NCBI RefSeq assembly: GCF_048773025.1
Contig: NC_133558.1
Coordinates: 21,062,501-21,126,500 of the forward strand
Source of the DNA: Camelus bactrianus
Lineage: Eukaryota; Chordata; Mammalia; Artiodactyla; Camelidae
Length of the DNA: 64,000 nucleotides
Reading direction: 5' to 3'
The notes beneath the pieces were generated by a model. It worked only from the letters and a program-made list of their open reading frames with translations. It did no database searches and had not been told where the DNA came from. Both the position numbers and the translations under genes were made by a program. The number at the start of each line of letters is the position of its first letter. The stretch's first letter is position 1. This document shows positions 11,231-24,102 of this stretch, one piece after another.

Positions 11231-13200
11231 TGTACAAACAACGCCTTCCTTAACAGTTGGAATTTTTACTTTATAACTTCTTTTTCCTTTGAATTCATAT
11301 CTTCATTTTACTCCCCCTATAGAAATGTTTTTGAGTTCCCCACCCTGGCTTTGTCCTAATAGAATGTATTTTTCTTCTTGGAAATATTTTCTTAATCCAT
11401 CTATTATGTTTCTTTGCAAAAAAATTTGTTCTTAAAATGAATTTTTTATTTCTTGTAAAGGTTTAAAAAGTCAGGTGGATTAAGATAATATTACAATTAC
11501 ATGGTTGATCAAAACAATGTGAATAATACAGATTTTAGTAAATAAAAATATAAGAAGTACAAATTTTTAAAAAGTAAAATTTAAGTGGAAATGTGTCTCT
11601 TACTGAGATGGATGGGAGCTTTATTTTGCTAACTTTATGTTGATAAAAGTTATTTATTGTGAGGACAGATTCCGGTTATATGAATTCCCTTAAAATAAAT
11701 TTTAATATGAAATAACTAAAGAATTTTGTTCACATACATAAGTGTGGGAACAGAATAAGTATGGGAATGGAAAGAATTTTGTTATAGCAACTTCACTCAA
11801 TTTAAAAATATTTCTTCTTAGTTATATGCCAAAAACTCACATAGTGAGCTATTACTAAGTACCATTTTTAATAGTCCCACAACACAAATGTAGAGTTTCT
11901 TTCAATTTTGTTTTCTTCAAAACTGTTTTTACACATACCTTAGGTTCTATCACTTTCTCAATACCAAAAAGGCTTTACAAATTCTTATGAAATAACTAAA
12001 AATTATACCTGTTAGCCTTTCACTTAGAGGCATCTTGTTTGTGAAACTTGAACTAGGTGGCAATGAGGTTAGAAAGAAACAAACAAACCCACAAAATTGA
12101 AAATGAAAATTCAGTAAGTTCTGAATAAAGACCTTTTTCCATTTTTTATGTCATTTGGAAGTGTTTTTTAAAAATACGGCAAAGAGATAGACACTTTAAT
12201 GTGCTTGTATAATTTCATTTCATTGTAGAAAATGATTTATTTTCTAATTCTGTATTTCACAGATGTAGAACAATGTGCCAACATCCAAGAGGGAGAAATT
12301 AATCCAAAATAAATGAACCTGGGTTTCTAAAGTTTAAGGCGTTACCTCCAAGATTGCATTTGGGAACGTTTTGTTTTGTATTAATTCATAAATGGATTTC
12401 TGCTTTAAAGACCACAATTTAATCTACTTGGTGGAAATCAACAACAAAAATGAAGAGAAGATATTAGATCACCAATAAGTGGAAATTTACAGAAATTCTA
12501 TTACTGATCGCTATGTGCATTACTTACAGCAGAATCCACAAGGTATTTTCATCAGATTAATCTGAATTAAGCTAGTGGGTATATGATAAAAGTAAATAAA
12601 TGAGCAGAGAAATAACAGTACATCCTAAACTGGAACCCAAGTAAAAAAATGTATTTATACGATCCAATAATATTTGGTAAAAGGTAACGAAAATATTTCT
12701 CTTATGAGTCTGAATAAGTTTGACAAAACATCTATTAAGGTACTCCCAATGTGTGTTTATTTTACTCCAAAATGTAGTGTTGATCTGTCAGAAATAAATG
12801 TTGAGATTTTTGCCTTCACTGCCTCAAAATCATGCAAAATAAGAAAGTGAAGTACAGATGAGACACAAGTGAGTGGGTCTTTGTTAGTACTTAGTGCTTT
12901 GTAGCAAGTTAGGATTTCTTTACAGAATTTTTAAAAATTGAAATATTCTAATCCTGAAACAGACAAGGATCAGAACCTTGCCGTGAGTTTGTCACTGAAT
13001 GAAAGAAAAAACCACCACCATCAGTATTTCTTGCCAATGCCAAGGAGCAATATTCAGTCTTAACAGTTATCAGGAGAGGAAGCATCAAAGTCATCAGATG
13101 AAAATTTGTCAGCGTCCCAGTTTCTCCACCAAGGAATCATCTGAATCTGAAATACTGCAGCATAGGCCAAAACTCCTTCATTTCTTAAGCCACGTGTCTC
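11231..13200. other. AT-rich intergenic DNA
   Basis: No gene, RNA or clear repeat was identified in this strongly AT-rich 2 kb. A short open frame at 12999-13250 has no recognisable features. Confidence 0.4.
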
Positions 13201-13204
13201 CCTT

Positions 13205-13436
13205 AACTCGAGGTTACTCAACCTGCGGCATTATTGACATCTGGAGTTGAATAATTCTTCATTGTAGGGGACTGTCCTGTGCAATGTATGATGTACACTG
13301 TAGCACCCCCCACCTCTCCCCACTGGATGCCAGTAGCACTGATCCTCAATCCCAGCCCTTCTGTTGTGACAACCAGAAATGTTGGCAGATATTGCCAGAT
13401 GTCTCCTGTGGGGCAGAATGGCTGAGGGTCATTGCC
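13205..13436 (-). mobile_element. MER20-type hAT-Charlie DNA transposon
   Basis: The order 'gaggttactcaacctgcggcattattgac', 'gtaggggactgtcctgtgcaatgta', 'actggatgccagtagcac', 'tgttgtgacaaccagaaatgtt', 'gccagatgtctcctgtgggg' reproduces the antisense strand of the about 220-bp MER20 family. The family name is from memory; class assignment is firmer than the exact family. Confidence 0.7.
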
Positions 13437-14429
13437 CTTAACGAAAATATACATAGATGACAAAGAAGGACATAACGCTGTGATTAAAGGAGGCTTCGTG
13501 GACACTGGTTTTTGAATGGTCCTTTTCTTTAGTACTCAGAAATATTTCATTCCCAGGTTAAAGCACGAGGATTATGTTTGGGATAGGTAAGCTGTATGCC
13601 TTTCTTGTGTAAAGCGGGAGAAAAATGATTATGAAAGGGGAGATGGGAAAAGCATACTGTAAGAGCAGGGATTAGCACATCACTTTTCATCGTATCAAAC
13701 AATGAGGAAGAAGTAATCAGTCTCTTGGGAAAGTTAAAAATTATCCAACAACCCCTTTCCAAGAGGAAAATAAAGCATATAGTAGAAGAGAAAATACTAC
13801 CATGTGACATCTGTAAGCTTCTCAAACACCAAGAGTCACCCACCTACCTATCTGTCCTGCCAAGGGCAACAACTGCCCTGTAAATCAGACGCAGCAGCCA
13901 TCTCAGGCTGCAGGCTCTGCACCTTAGTGGTTCTCATACTCCTTCCCAGTTCTCTATCAATACAGGAAAACTGACTACGCCTGACTTCAGTTCTCAGGAA
14001 GCAAGACACCACACTAGAGTCTAAAATGAGGCTTATCATAGATCCCAAAATCTTAGGTTTGCTAGAGGTGGGCCACAATTGTGGCTTAAAATTGTCTGAC
14101 AACCAACTCCAAAAAAAAGTGTTAATAGTACTGTATAATAAAATATATCCAGAGAATAACTAATATGATGATAAGAGTGGAAATATCTTTCTCAAGTCCC
14201 TATAAAAAGGAAACTTGTAATTGGAAGAATCACCTCCCAACAATATTGCTTTAGGAAACCCAGTAGAGTTTCACAGACTTGTTTCTAATGGCATTGCTCA
14301 GTATAGGTAAACATCACCAAACCAAAATATAATTCTGTAACAAGAATTCTGCAGAAAGCCAACATTTTACAGAATAATAAGTACTACAATGGTTGGGGAG
14401 AAGGTAACTCAGAGCAATAAAGTGATTAA

Positions 14430-14890
14430 CTCTTATTGATACGAGTCAGAAAAGCTGCCTGGAGAAAGAGACCCCTGAATGGAATGTTGATAGAACTTGG
14501 AGTTTTCCAAGTAGGCAGAAGGAGGCGGACATTCTAGACAAAGGAAACCACATGAATGTAAAGGATGGAGTCATGAATCAGCATGTTTTTTATAAAGAGC
14601 TATAATCAGATCAGCTTACTGGAGAATAAAGTGAAACAGAGAAGCAGGGGAAGGGGGCAGTAGCAAGATCAAGAAATGTTAAGAAACAAGTAAAATTACC
14701 CCAAGTTCTAAATGGAAGCATTAGGAGTAGTAATGAAGATGAGTGAATCTGCTGAAGGCTGTCTGGGAGGTGGAATTTACACTAACTATTGAGAAATAAA
14801 ATGAAGAGGGTCAAAGGAGAAGAAAGAATATAGGGTGAGTCTAAGGTTTCTGGTTCAGGAATAAATGACAGGCAGTCATTGAAATCTACT
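14430..14890 (-). repeat. L2 LINE fragment (antisense), probable
   Basis: Purine-rich wording such as 'gacattctagacaaaggaaaccacatgaatgtaaagg' and 'gggtgagtctaaggtttctgg' resembles the reverse strand of L2 ORF2/3' sequences seen several times in this window. It is heavily diverged. Confidence 0.5.
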
Positions 14891-15278
14891 GGCCTATCTT
14901 GCACCTTGAAAGGATCTTTTAAACTCATGCATGATTCTGTAACATCATGCATTGGTCATTAGAAAATGTCAGTTCACTGAATTATGCAGATATTTTAAAT
15001 GTTAACACACTTTATACAACATCAAGAAATCACCATTAGTATTGTTGATCCCATCAGAAAAAATTTTAACTATCCCGCAGTAGCTTCCCAAAATTCTAAT
15101 TTTCACTTGAAAGGCTAAATGTTATCATTGGCAACAGTTTCAATCAGTTGTTTTCCTTGAAGTGACCATCTCACCTTGTTCCTTTTCAAGAAAATGTCTG
15201 CCAAACCCAAGTCTGAATAACCAGTTTTCTATCAGTTTTCCAAGTGAAAAAATTTTTTATTCTATGAAGAAAGTAGCA

Positions 15279-15428
15279 GGGCAGAAGGTGTAGCTCAGTG
15301 GTAAAGTGTTTGCTTAGCATGCGTGAGGTCTTATGTTCAATCCCCAGTACCTCCATTTAAATAAATAAAGAAACCTAATTACCCCTCTGCCGCCACAAAC
15401 AATAATAGCAAAAAAAAAAAAAAAGTAA
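15279..15428 (+). mobile_element. Camelid tRNA-Ala SINE, copy 2
   Basis: The head has 'tgtagctcagtggtaaag', the anticodon-loop position 'gcttagcatgc' (AGC), and 'ttcaatccccagtacctcc'. It is followed by (AAAT)n, 'cctaattacc' and an A tail. Confidence 0.9.
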
Positions 15429-15656
15429 TAAAAATTTTGTTTAATTTTTTTTAAGTATGGAGACAACCACCATGTTCCAAAATGCAGCAAAAGTGCTTTA
15501 TGGGTACTTTTCATCACATAGAATATTTCTTAAAATGTACTCAAGAATTGAGATTTAATAAAAATAATTTTTACTGCTTCATCAAGGACATTCTCTAGTG
15601 AAACAGACTTGTTTAAAAACAGTGACTGTGTGTAGTAAAGAATACAATGACTTCAG

Positions 15657-15796
15657 TGGGGAGGGTATAGCCCAAGTGGTAGAGCGCTTGATTAGCATGC
15701 ACAAGATCCTAGGTTCAATCCCCAGTATCCTTCTAAAAGTAAGTAAATAAATAAACCTAATTACCTCCCACCCACTCCCCCCCCCACAAAAAAAAG
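15657..15796 (+). mobile_element. Camelid tRNA-Ala SINE, copy 3, with target-site duplication
   Basis: The copy has a tRNA-Ala head with a CAAGTGG insertion in the A box, a B box GGTTCAATCCC, and a C/A-rich tail. It is flanked by a 14-bp near-perfect duplication, AATACAATGACTTC at 15641-15654 and AATACAAGGACTTC at 15797-15810, showing L1-type target-primed insertion. Confidence 0.93.
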
Positions 15797-15810
15797 AATA
15801 CAAGGACTTC

Positions 15811-18755
15811 TAATAGAGTTTGATATCATTAGCTTGATTCATGCTGAAGCACCACTTGTATAACCCACCGTTGTTTTTCCACCATCAGTATAAATGTTAA
15901 CACAGTTCTTACAGGAGAAGCCATGAGATTCAAAAAAGTTTATACAACACTGTTAATGTTTTCAGCACCCTGTGTTTGTCCTCAAACACTCACATAAAAG
16001 ATCTTCAGTGTTTGGTTTGTGCTGATGCCAAATGAATGCAAGCAAAACAGTACGTCCATACTTACCTATACATCAGTCCATCTGTAAGGCAAAGGTACAA
16101 TTTTTCACATAAGGTATTGATTCAGTCCTTATGTTTGCAGTTAAATCTTTCATTTGACAAGTTAATGTATCATTGGAAGGTGGCAGTACCATTTTTTCTT
16201 ATACTGACTTTTCATCTAGCAGGCATCTGGCAATGCAACTGTATAAGGCTTTACCAGTCTGTCTGCTATGGTATGAGCAACTCCAGCCAATGCAATATGA
16301 TAATGTCCTGTAAAAGGTTTTTAAAGAGTTTGTCACATCTACATTGAAAATACTTAATCCCTTTTTTTTTGAACACCAAATTATTGGACCCAAAATGATG
16401 CTGCAACTTAATTGGAACCATATTAGTTTTTGAAAATGTTCTATTGCATAAGATACAAGGTAAATTATTAACATCTATAAAGCTGAAGGAAATACCTTTT
16501 GATTTTTTTTATATTTACAATTTTGCCCAGTTTCTTCGAAACATATTCTTCCTTTCCATGAATTAGAGAACTTGCTGACATGTCAGTTTCATCTTTTTCA
16601 GACACAGGCAACGTTGACAAGAGATGAGAAAGATGTATCTTCTCATCTCCCTATTTTAAGCCAACAATCCATTCTTAAATACAAGAAAATGTATTATAAA
16701 TACATTTTATTTTAGAATAAAACATTATTCCATTCTAAAATAATACATTTCATATAAAATTTTGAAAATTAAAAATGTTTTTGAAAAATATTTTAATATT
16801 GTTGCCAAACAAGATAAACTTAATTCTTGATGTGTTTCTGTATAGAAGCAGGAAAAACTTTGGGATTTAAAAATAATGACTTCTTGGAAGAGAATGAAAT
16901 TACAGAGACTAAAGCAGATATAACTGAAGAGAGCTGGTTGGAGCACAACAAAAGTACTGAGAACAAACTGAGTTAATTTCTGAAAATACAGATGTTAATA
17001 TCCTAAACTCACTACCTTAGAAAATACTATACGCAGCACACAATCCATTAACTATTAGAGCAATGATGTCATCACATACTGTTGTAGCCTTTGGTGAACT
17101 CTACTGTCCACATGGGAATGAAAGGGAAATAGACTAGTAACATCTTAGTATTATGAATAGCTTTGACCTTGTGGATCTGCTAAAAGAATCTCAGGGATCT
17201 CCCTTTCCCAGGGGTCCTCTGACCACACCTCTGCAAAACAATAACAAACATCTTTTAAGAAATCCATGACTATAATTCTACTGCCCCTGAACAGTTTCAT
17301 TTTTCCTTCTTTCCCAGATGTAGTCACCAAGCATGAAGTCAGTTTTATTATCATTGTGCCTGTTTTTAATACTTTTACTAAAATTTGTGACTCCTTAAAT
17401 GTTATAAAGTATTATTTCATAGAGTTTTAATTTTTATGAAATGTTATCTATGTGTATTTGTTCAACTTTTTTTTTTTTAGTTTTATTCATGTTGATAGAT
17501 GTAATTCTAGGTCATCCATTAAAAGTGCTGCATTGTGTACTATTGAATAACTATATCACGATTTATTACAATTAATCTACTCCAGTACTGGTGGACTTCA
17601 GGTTGGTTTCTAGATTGTGTTTTCTTTTTTGTGTTTCTCTTGCTTTAGTTTAGTTTCATTTGTTTCTACTGCAGTGAACATTTATTTATGTACATGTCAG
17701 CTGAGACATATTTATAAGAGTTTCATTTAGGTTAATTTTTGTCATAAATTTTTCTCAAATTTCAAGAATAACTTAGAAACTAGTATCAGCATGAAGAAAC
17801 ATTTGTTTGAACTTAAGCAATTTTTTAGTGTCATTTCATTCTTTTCTATTAACTTCAAATAAAAATCTTTCATCCTATTTACTTCTATCTGTATATCTAG
17901 TCCCCATTATACTTAGATGTAGAGAGAGGCCTGGAATAATACTCACCTTTTAAAATAATAATAATAAAATAATTTGATAATACTTATCTCTGAGTGGAGG
18001 AATTCAAGGTGGTTATTTCCTTTACCTTTTGTTGTTGTAATCCACCAACCCTGGGGATTGGATCCGGAGAAGTAAAGGATTAAATGCCCAAAGCGTGCCA
18101 GCCACACTGTCTCTCACCTCATGCGCTAAGATTCTTCCCTGCATGGAAACCTACAACCGTGGTTTAAGGAAGGAACAGGAAGGGAAGGGAAGTGGGAGGA
18201 TGGCGTGAGAAGAGACAGACGGAACTTAAATTATCCTTCCGCTGCCGCCTCTAGCTCCTCTCTGCCTTCAACTGAGGCCACCCACTCCTCATACAGAACA
18301 GTTTAAAATACCGCTTTTCGAATTGTTGTTATTTTTGTTGTCGCTGTTGCTAGACCTTGAATTCTGTCTTCTTCTCCCTCTTGTATCCTCAGCATCATTT
18401 TTAGAGGTGCTAACCAGCAGCCCCTGCATGGACAGCTTGTTGAACACGTGCATTTGTGTGTGGGCAGCAAATCTGTATTCAACAGTCATTATTTAAGCAA
18501 AGATTTTCTATTCAGTGGTTTACAATTCTTCCTAGAATTCTCTGTCTTATTTTAAATTGTTTGCATGTATTTTTTCATTTAAAAAAATGATTAATATATA
18601 AAATGTGATTCAAGACTTTCAGGAACACAGCCAATCTACACAGCCATAAAGAGAAGTGTTTCCAATATCAAGAGTCCCTGACAAACAGAAATAAGTGAAT
18701 ATATAAATAACTAAATTTATAAACTATTAATTTTTGAAAAAGACTATGAAAACAA
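15811..18755. other. AT-rich intergenic DNA
   Basis: No gene or clear interspersed repeat was recognised, apart from a hairpin-forming sequence at about 16683-16752 listed separately. Open frames of up to 103 codons have no family features. Confidence 0.4.
16683..16752. repeat. AT-rich inverted repeat (hairpin)
   Basis: The arms are built from 'tattttagaat' on the left and 'attctaaaata' on the right, separated by about 15 bases around 'aaaacattattcc'. They are flanked by 'aaaatgtatta' and 'taatacattt', which are also nearly complementary. It could be an intrinsic hairpin or a tiny MITE relic. Confidence 0.5.
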
Positions 18756-18757
18756 AT

Positions 18758-18870
18758 ATATGTATATGTATGTATGACTAGGACATTATGTTGTACACCA
18801 GAAATTGACACATTGTAACTGACTATACTTTAAAAAAATACTTAAAAAATAAATAAAATAAAAATACTTT
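18758..18870 (+). repeat. L1 3' end, cetartiodactyl type
   Basis: 'gtatgtatgactaggacattatgttgtacaccagaaattgacac', then 'gtaactgactatact', then A-rich tail. This is the same L1 3' UTR class as the copy at 6035, truncated to about 100 bp. Confidence 0.75.
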
Positions 18871-19529
18871 ATTGCTAAAACGTGCTAAAAAAAAAACTAT
18901 TTTGATTTTTTTTCAGTAGACATAGAAGAGCATACGCTAAACAATCCTGAAGTAAAATCACTGGTGAATTGTAACCTGTAGGTGTCAGCACAGACTCAAC
19001 AGGAGGCAGGAAGACATTTTCCCAAAAGAAAGTGTTTAAGTTTCTGTCTTGTTTTTCTTCCCCCTCTGTTACTCATTTGTGTTCTGGGTTCTCTGTGTCT
19101 TCCTCATAATAGCCTATAGTGTATCCCGAAGCACATGTTTCTTATTATTTGATCTATTTTTAAAATATATTTTGTTCTGAATTTTATTCAGTTCATTTCC
19201 CAGTTCTGGCATTCTAGGTTTGCTCTTATTTCTCTCTAAAGTAATTTTTGTCTGTAACAGAAAACTTGGTGCTTGATTGTATACAGGCATGAACTGTTTT
19301 CAAAAGCACTGGTTTCCAAAATGAAGTGGGCACACTGCAGGAAATGCACAAAAGATCCTTCGAGGTATGGGAAGGAAATATTAGAATTTCTATTTCTATT
19401 GGTTTGGCAACTTTAAATTTTTCTAGTTATGTGTGTTATAGCGAGTATAATCATATGGATAATTTATGGTAATTTATAAATAAATAAACATTCAAATGTA
19501 AGTGCTCAAATGTTTTTTCCTGAGAGCTG

Positions 19530-19902
19530 TCTTAGTCCATTAGGGCTGCCATAACAGAATGCCAGAGCCTGGGTGGCTTATAAACAACAGAAATTTGTTT
19601 CTCACTGTTCCGGAGGCTGGGAGGTCCAAGATCAAGGTGCCAGCATGATCTCGGTCTGGTGACGGCCCTCTTCCTGGTTCAGCGCTGGTGCCTCCTTACT
19701 GTCTCCTGAATGGCCGAAGGGGCGAGGGAGCACAGTAAGGTCTCTTTTATACGAACACTAATCACATTCCCGAGGGCCCCACCCTCATGACCTAAGCACC
19801 TCCCGAAGGCTCCATCTCCTAATATCAGCACATTACACATTAGGGCTTCAACTTTATGAATTTTAGGGAGAGAGGGACACAAACATTTAGACCATAGAAA
19901 GG
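19530..19902 (-). mobile_element. Fossil solo LTR-like repeat, probable ERVL-MaLR (MST/MLT1 group)
   Basis: An old repeat of about 370 bp whose plus strand opens with 'cttagtccattagggctgccataacag' and closes with 'cacaaacatttagaccatag'. Read in reverse it has the overall layout of a MaLR LTR. It carries no internal protein region, so it looks like a solo LTR. It is diverged and inert. The family assignment is from memory and tentative. Confidence 0.5.
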
Positions 19903-20329
19903 GCTTTATGCTTTTTTTTTTTTTTTTAGGTTTGAACACTGCAGTTCAAATATGTGTTTAGCTTTGTCTGCATATTTAGAGTATATGCTCCTCCAGGGAC
20001 TGATGGTGTCTCACTTCTTTTACTCTTGTTCAAAGGGCCTTGTATGTATAAGTGCTCATAAATATTTATTGAACTCAACTGACATACAATTTAGTTCTTC
20101 AAACCATCAATCTAGTGGCCACTCTTTGAACATGCCTTGGAAATATTTTTATTAAAGCTAAGGATGTCTTAAAAGTTTTTAATTAAACTTCTAATTTATA
20201 ACTTTAATTAATTACTAAAAGGGCAAACAAAGACATTTTCCTTTGCACCAGCAGAAAGAAGACTTAGTGAAAATAAACTTTGATAGTCCAATGTAGAAGG
20301 TACAAATTTCCAGCTGGAAAATAAATTAG

Positions 20330-20578
20330 TCGTGGAGGTGTAAGGCACAGTATGGCAACTATTGTTATAACTATAGTTAGGTATTGTATTGCATATTTAA
20401 AAGTTGCTGAGAGTGAAATTTATAAGTTCTCAACATAGAAAAAATAATCCATAACTATTTATGGTGATGGATGTTGACTTATTGTGGTGATCACTTTGCA
20501 GTGTATATCGAATCATTATGTTGTACACCTGAATCTATATGATGTTATGTGTCAATTATACCTCAAAAAAAGTAAATG
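20330..20578 (+). repeat. L1 3' end (L1M type)
   Basis: The text 'ggtgatcactttgcagtgtatatcgaatcattatgttgtacacc' followed by 'gtcaattatacctcaaaaa' is the typical 3' end of L1M elements. Non-coding fragment. Confidence 0.75.
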
Positions 20579-20764
20579 TAGAAGTAATACTAAAAGACAG
20601 TAGGAAAAAAAAAGATAGGGCAACTAGAAAGTATTAGATAAAGTCATCATCAGTGTCCTCACACTAAAGAAATGACCAGTTGCCCCAATTAATTCACATT
20701 GGTGTAATTTTTCATTCATAAGATTAATTTGTAATTAACCCCACCAGCTTATTCATGCTTTTTA

Positions 20765-20935
20765 AACCTCAGTGTACTTAAGAATTCCTAGAAAGTGAGC
20801 TTCAATGCAAATCCTCAGGCTCCAACCCCAGGAATTCTGATTTAGCAAGTGTAGGGGTGTCCAGAGATCTGCATTTTCATCAAGTACCCCAAAAGACTCT
20901 AATGCTGGTCATCTGTGATGTAACTTTGAGGTAAA
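20765..20935 (+). mobile_element. MER5-type DNA transposon, diverged
   Basis: The middle part, 'aggctccaaccccaggaattctgattta' and 'gagatctgcattttcatcaagtacccc', follows the MER5A/B layout. The ends are degraded. Confidence 0.6.
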
Positions 20936-20989
20936 TGTCCTAGTTCTGGACATTTTTTACCTTTAACTATACTTATCAGGAAACTAAAT

Positions 20990-21550
20990 TTTTTTTTAAA
21001 AATAAATAAAATGAACTAAGAATTCAACTCAAAAGTTAGGTAAAGAGGAACAGAACAAACCCAAAGAAAGAAGGAAGGAAATGATAAACATAAGGAAAGA
21101 GAACAATGAAATAGGGAACTAAAACCAGTAAAAGAATTAATGAAAACAAAAACTGGCCTTTGGAAAGAGCATATATATGTTGTTCCAGAAAAAAAGAATG
21201 AAGAACAAAATCTGCCCAGCTCAGTGTATAGAAGAATTTTTACTGCAAAAATAAATAAGGAAATATATGAAAAGCAAATTTTATGTCCATGCTTTATAAA
21301 AGTAAATATAACACCTTAAGTAAAATACTAACTAAATAGAACCAACAGTTAATATGTAACTATAGGATGATCAAATAAGATTTATCCCAAGAATGCAAAG
21401 ATATTTCACGTCAAAAAAATCTCTCAGTACAATTCACTGTATTAAGAGATTAAGAGGGAGAATATATATAATGAAATAAATCAATACTGGAAAACTTGTT
21501 TTTAAATTTCAACATCTGTTTACAATTTTTTTTTATTTTAAAAACTCAGA
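20990..21550 (+). mobile_element. Old L1 ORF2 fragment
   Basis: 'gaaaatgataaacataagg...gagaacaatgaaatag', '...aaaacaaaaactggcctttggaaag' and 'atttatcccaagaatgcaaag' match successive segments of L1 ORF2 upstream of and inside the RT domain (the last corresponds to the GFIPGMQG motif). Much internal sequence is missing and there is no open frame. Confidence 0.65.
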
Positions 21551-21834
21551 AAACTAGGAATAAAAGGAAACCTACTTAATTTAGTGGAAGTTGTACTCAA
21601 AAACCTACAGCAAAGACTTCTGTGAAGTGGGAATAAACCTACATTTCTGTAGGAAGGAAGGAAGATAGGAATGGACCTATCTGGGAAGATGAAATAGACC
21701 TACATTTCCCTATTCTTCCCACTAAATACAACTAAAAACCCCAGGCACTATGTATAAAACAAACATAAGAAGACTCTGAAGGGTAAAGATAAAAAGCAGA
21801 CCACCCAGGACACCAGGACCTGAGAAATGGCCAC

Positions 21835-22022
21835 CCCGTCTGTGGGACGATACAAGAAGGCAGCCATCCGCAAGCCAGGAAGAGAGCTCTCACCAGATAC
21901 CAAGCATGCTGGCACCCTGATCGCAGACTGCCAGCCTCCAAACTGCGAGAAAATTAATTTCTGTTGTTTAAGCCACCCAGTCTGTGGTATTTTGTGATGG
22001 CAGCTCAAGTGGACTAAAACAC
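21835..22022 (+). mobile_element. Fossil LTR-like fragment, same family as 19530-19902, opposite orientation
   Basis: The plus strand reads 'aggaagagagctctcaccagatacc', 'ctgttgtttaagccacccagtctgtgg' and 'tggcagctcaagtggactaaaac', the reverse complement of the wording at 19530-19700. Only about half of the LTR remains. It is an inert probable ERVL-MaLR relic. Family tentative. Confidence 0.5.
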
Positions 22023-22143
22023 ATATCAATAATTACATCAAATGTAAAAAGTCTAAATACATCAATTAAAAAAGAGATTGGTACAGTTGATTTTTAAAAG
22101 GTGAGCCCCGGATATGTGAACTACAAGAATCACAGTTCAAATA

Positions 22144-22652
22144 TAGTCCTACCTCATTTTACTGGACTTCACTTTATTGCACTTTGCAGATGTTGTGTTT
22201 TTTACAAATTGAAGGTTTGTGGCAACCTTGCATTGAGCAAGTCTGTCAGCACCATTTTTCCAACAGCATTACTTTTAAATTAACGTAGGTAGGTGGGGAG
22301 GGTATAGCTCAGTAGTAGAGTGTGTGATTAGCACGCATGAGGCCCTGGTTCAATCCCTAGCACCTCCATTAAAATGAGTAATTAATTAATTAATTAATTA
22401 ACCTAATTCCCCACCCCCAGAAAAAAGGGGGAAAATTTTTTTAAACAAAAATAAATGAAAAATAAAGTTGTGTACGTTGTTCTGTTAGACATAATGTTAT
22501 TGCACACTTAATAGACTTCAGTACAGTGTAAATATAAATTTATATGCACTGGAACCGCCCAAAAAAAGTATGCAACTCACTTTATTGTGACATTCTCTTT
22601 ATTGCAATGATTTAGAACTGAGTTTGCAATATCTCTGAGGTATGCTTGTGTA
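22144..22652 (+). mobile_element. Tigger1-type (pogo/Tc1-mariner) internally deleted copy, split by a SINE
   Basis: The left end has 'cctacctcattttactgg', 'tttattgcactttgcagatgttg', 'aaattgaaggtttgtggcaacc' and 'cagcaccatttttccaacagcat'. The right end has 'attgcacacttaatagacttcag', 'atatgcactgg', 'ttattgcaatgat' and 'gcaatatctctgaggtatgc', the terminal inverted repeat. The whole transposase region present in full Tigger1 is absent, making this a MITE-like deletion derivative. A camelid SINE sits between the halves. Confidence 0.85.
22294..22450 (+). mobile_element. Camelid tRNA-Ala SINE, copy 4, inside Tigger1
   Basis: The tRNA-like head 'tatagctcagtagtagag', B box GGTTCAATCCC, (TTAA)n repeat and 'cctaattccccaccccc' tail interrupt the Tigger1 copy, so the SINE is the younger insertion. 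Confidence 0.9.
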
Positions 22653-22887
22653 ACAATACAGGTAGGTTAAAAGTAAAATGATGAAAAAATATATATTATG
22701 CAATCATTAATCAGAGAAAAACATGAATGAGTATAGAAAGTAACATACTCACTCCTACCATTCCTAGTCAATGTAGTGTTAGAAGTTCTAGCTAGTGCAA
22801 TAAGGCAATAAAGAAAATAAAAGATAAACTGATTAGACAGGAAGAAATTTTTAAATACTCCTATTTTCATATGACATGATTTTATAC

Positions 22888-23103
22888 AGTTGAACCCAAT
22901 GCAAGGGTTAGGGGTGCAGACCCTCGTGCGATAGAAAATTCAAGTATAACTTCACAGTAGGCTGTCAATATATGCAGCTCTGCATTTGTGGGTCAACCAA
23001 CTGCAGATCGTGTAGGACCAAAGTAGGTGTTCATTTATTTAAAGAAATCTGTGTACAAGTGGACCCACGCAGTTCAAACCTGTGTTGTTCAATGGGCTAC
23101 TGT
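22888..23103 (-). mobile_element. Tigger2/MER28-like MITE
   Basis: Begins 'cagttgaacccaatgcaagggttaggggtgcagaccc' and ends 'agtggacccacgcagttcaaacctgtgttgttcaatgggctactg', with TA on both sides as expected for Tc1/mariner-class target sites. About 215 bp, without transposase. Confidence 0.8.
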
Positions 23104-24102
23104 ACACAGAAAAATCCCAAGGAATCCACAAAAACACTCCTTGAACTAATAAGTGAGTTCAGTTAAGTTTATAGGATATGAGATAAACATACAAAAATCA
23201 ATTGTATTTCTATATACTCATAACACATGAATACCAAAATTAAAAATCAATATTACTTTAAATTTCTCAAAAATAAAATATTTAAGTATAAATCTAACAA
23301 AACACATGCTAAGGTTGTATGCTGAAAAGTGCAGAGCACTAATTTAAAAAATCAAAGAATATCTAAATAAATGCAGGGATATATCCTATCCATGGTTTGG
23401 AAGACTCCACATAATGAAGATGCCAATTCTCCCCAAACTGATACGCAGGTTTAATTCCATTTGTATCAAAATTCCGGCAAGATTTGTTTATTGATATAGA
23501 AAAAGTATTCTAAAATTTATATGGAAAATCGAAAGAACTAGAATAGCTAAAACAATCTTGAGGATAAAGTGGGAAGATTCAATCTTTCTGACTTCAAGAC
23601 TTATATAGCTACAGTAATCAATACCGTGTGCTACTGGTGAAGGACCAGGCACATAGATCAATGGAATAGGGCAAAGAACCCAAAAACTAGACCCACACAA
23701 ATATGCCCAAATGATTTTTGACAAAGGTGAAAAAGCAGTTCAATTGAAGAATGATCACCTTTTCAACAAATCATGCTGAACAACTGAACATCCATAGCAC
23801 AAGAAGAAAAAGAAGGAGGAGGAGAGGAAAAAGAAACCGCTAAACCCAAGATGGATTATGGGCTAAACTGTAAAATATAAAAAAAAAATTTTAATAGGAG
23901 AAAATCTTTAAGATCTAGAGGTAGGCAAAGTATGCTTAGAGTTGACATTAAAAACATGATCCATTAAAAAAAATGATAAATTGGACCTCATCCAAATGGA
24001 AAACTTTTGCTCTGTGAAAAACTTGTAAAAAAAAAAATGAAGAGATAAGCTACAGAATGGAAAACTCAACAGTAAAAATAAACACTCTAATTAGAAAATA
24101 TG

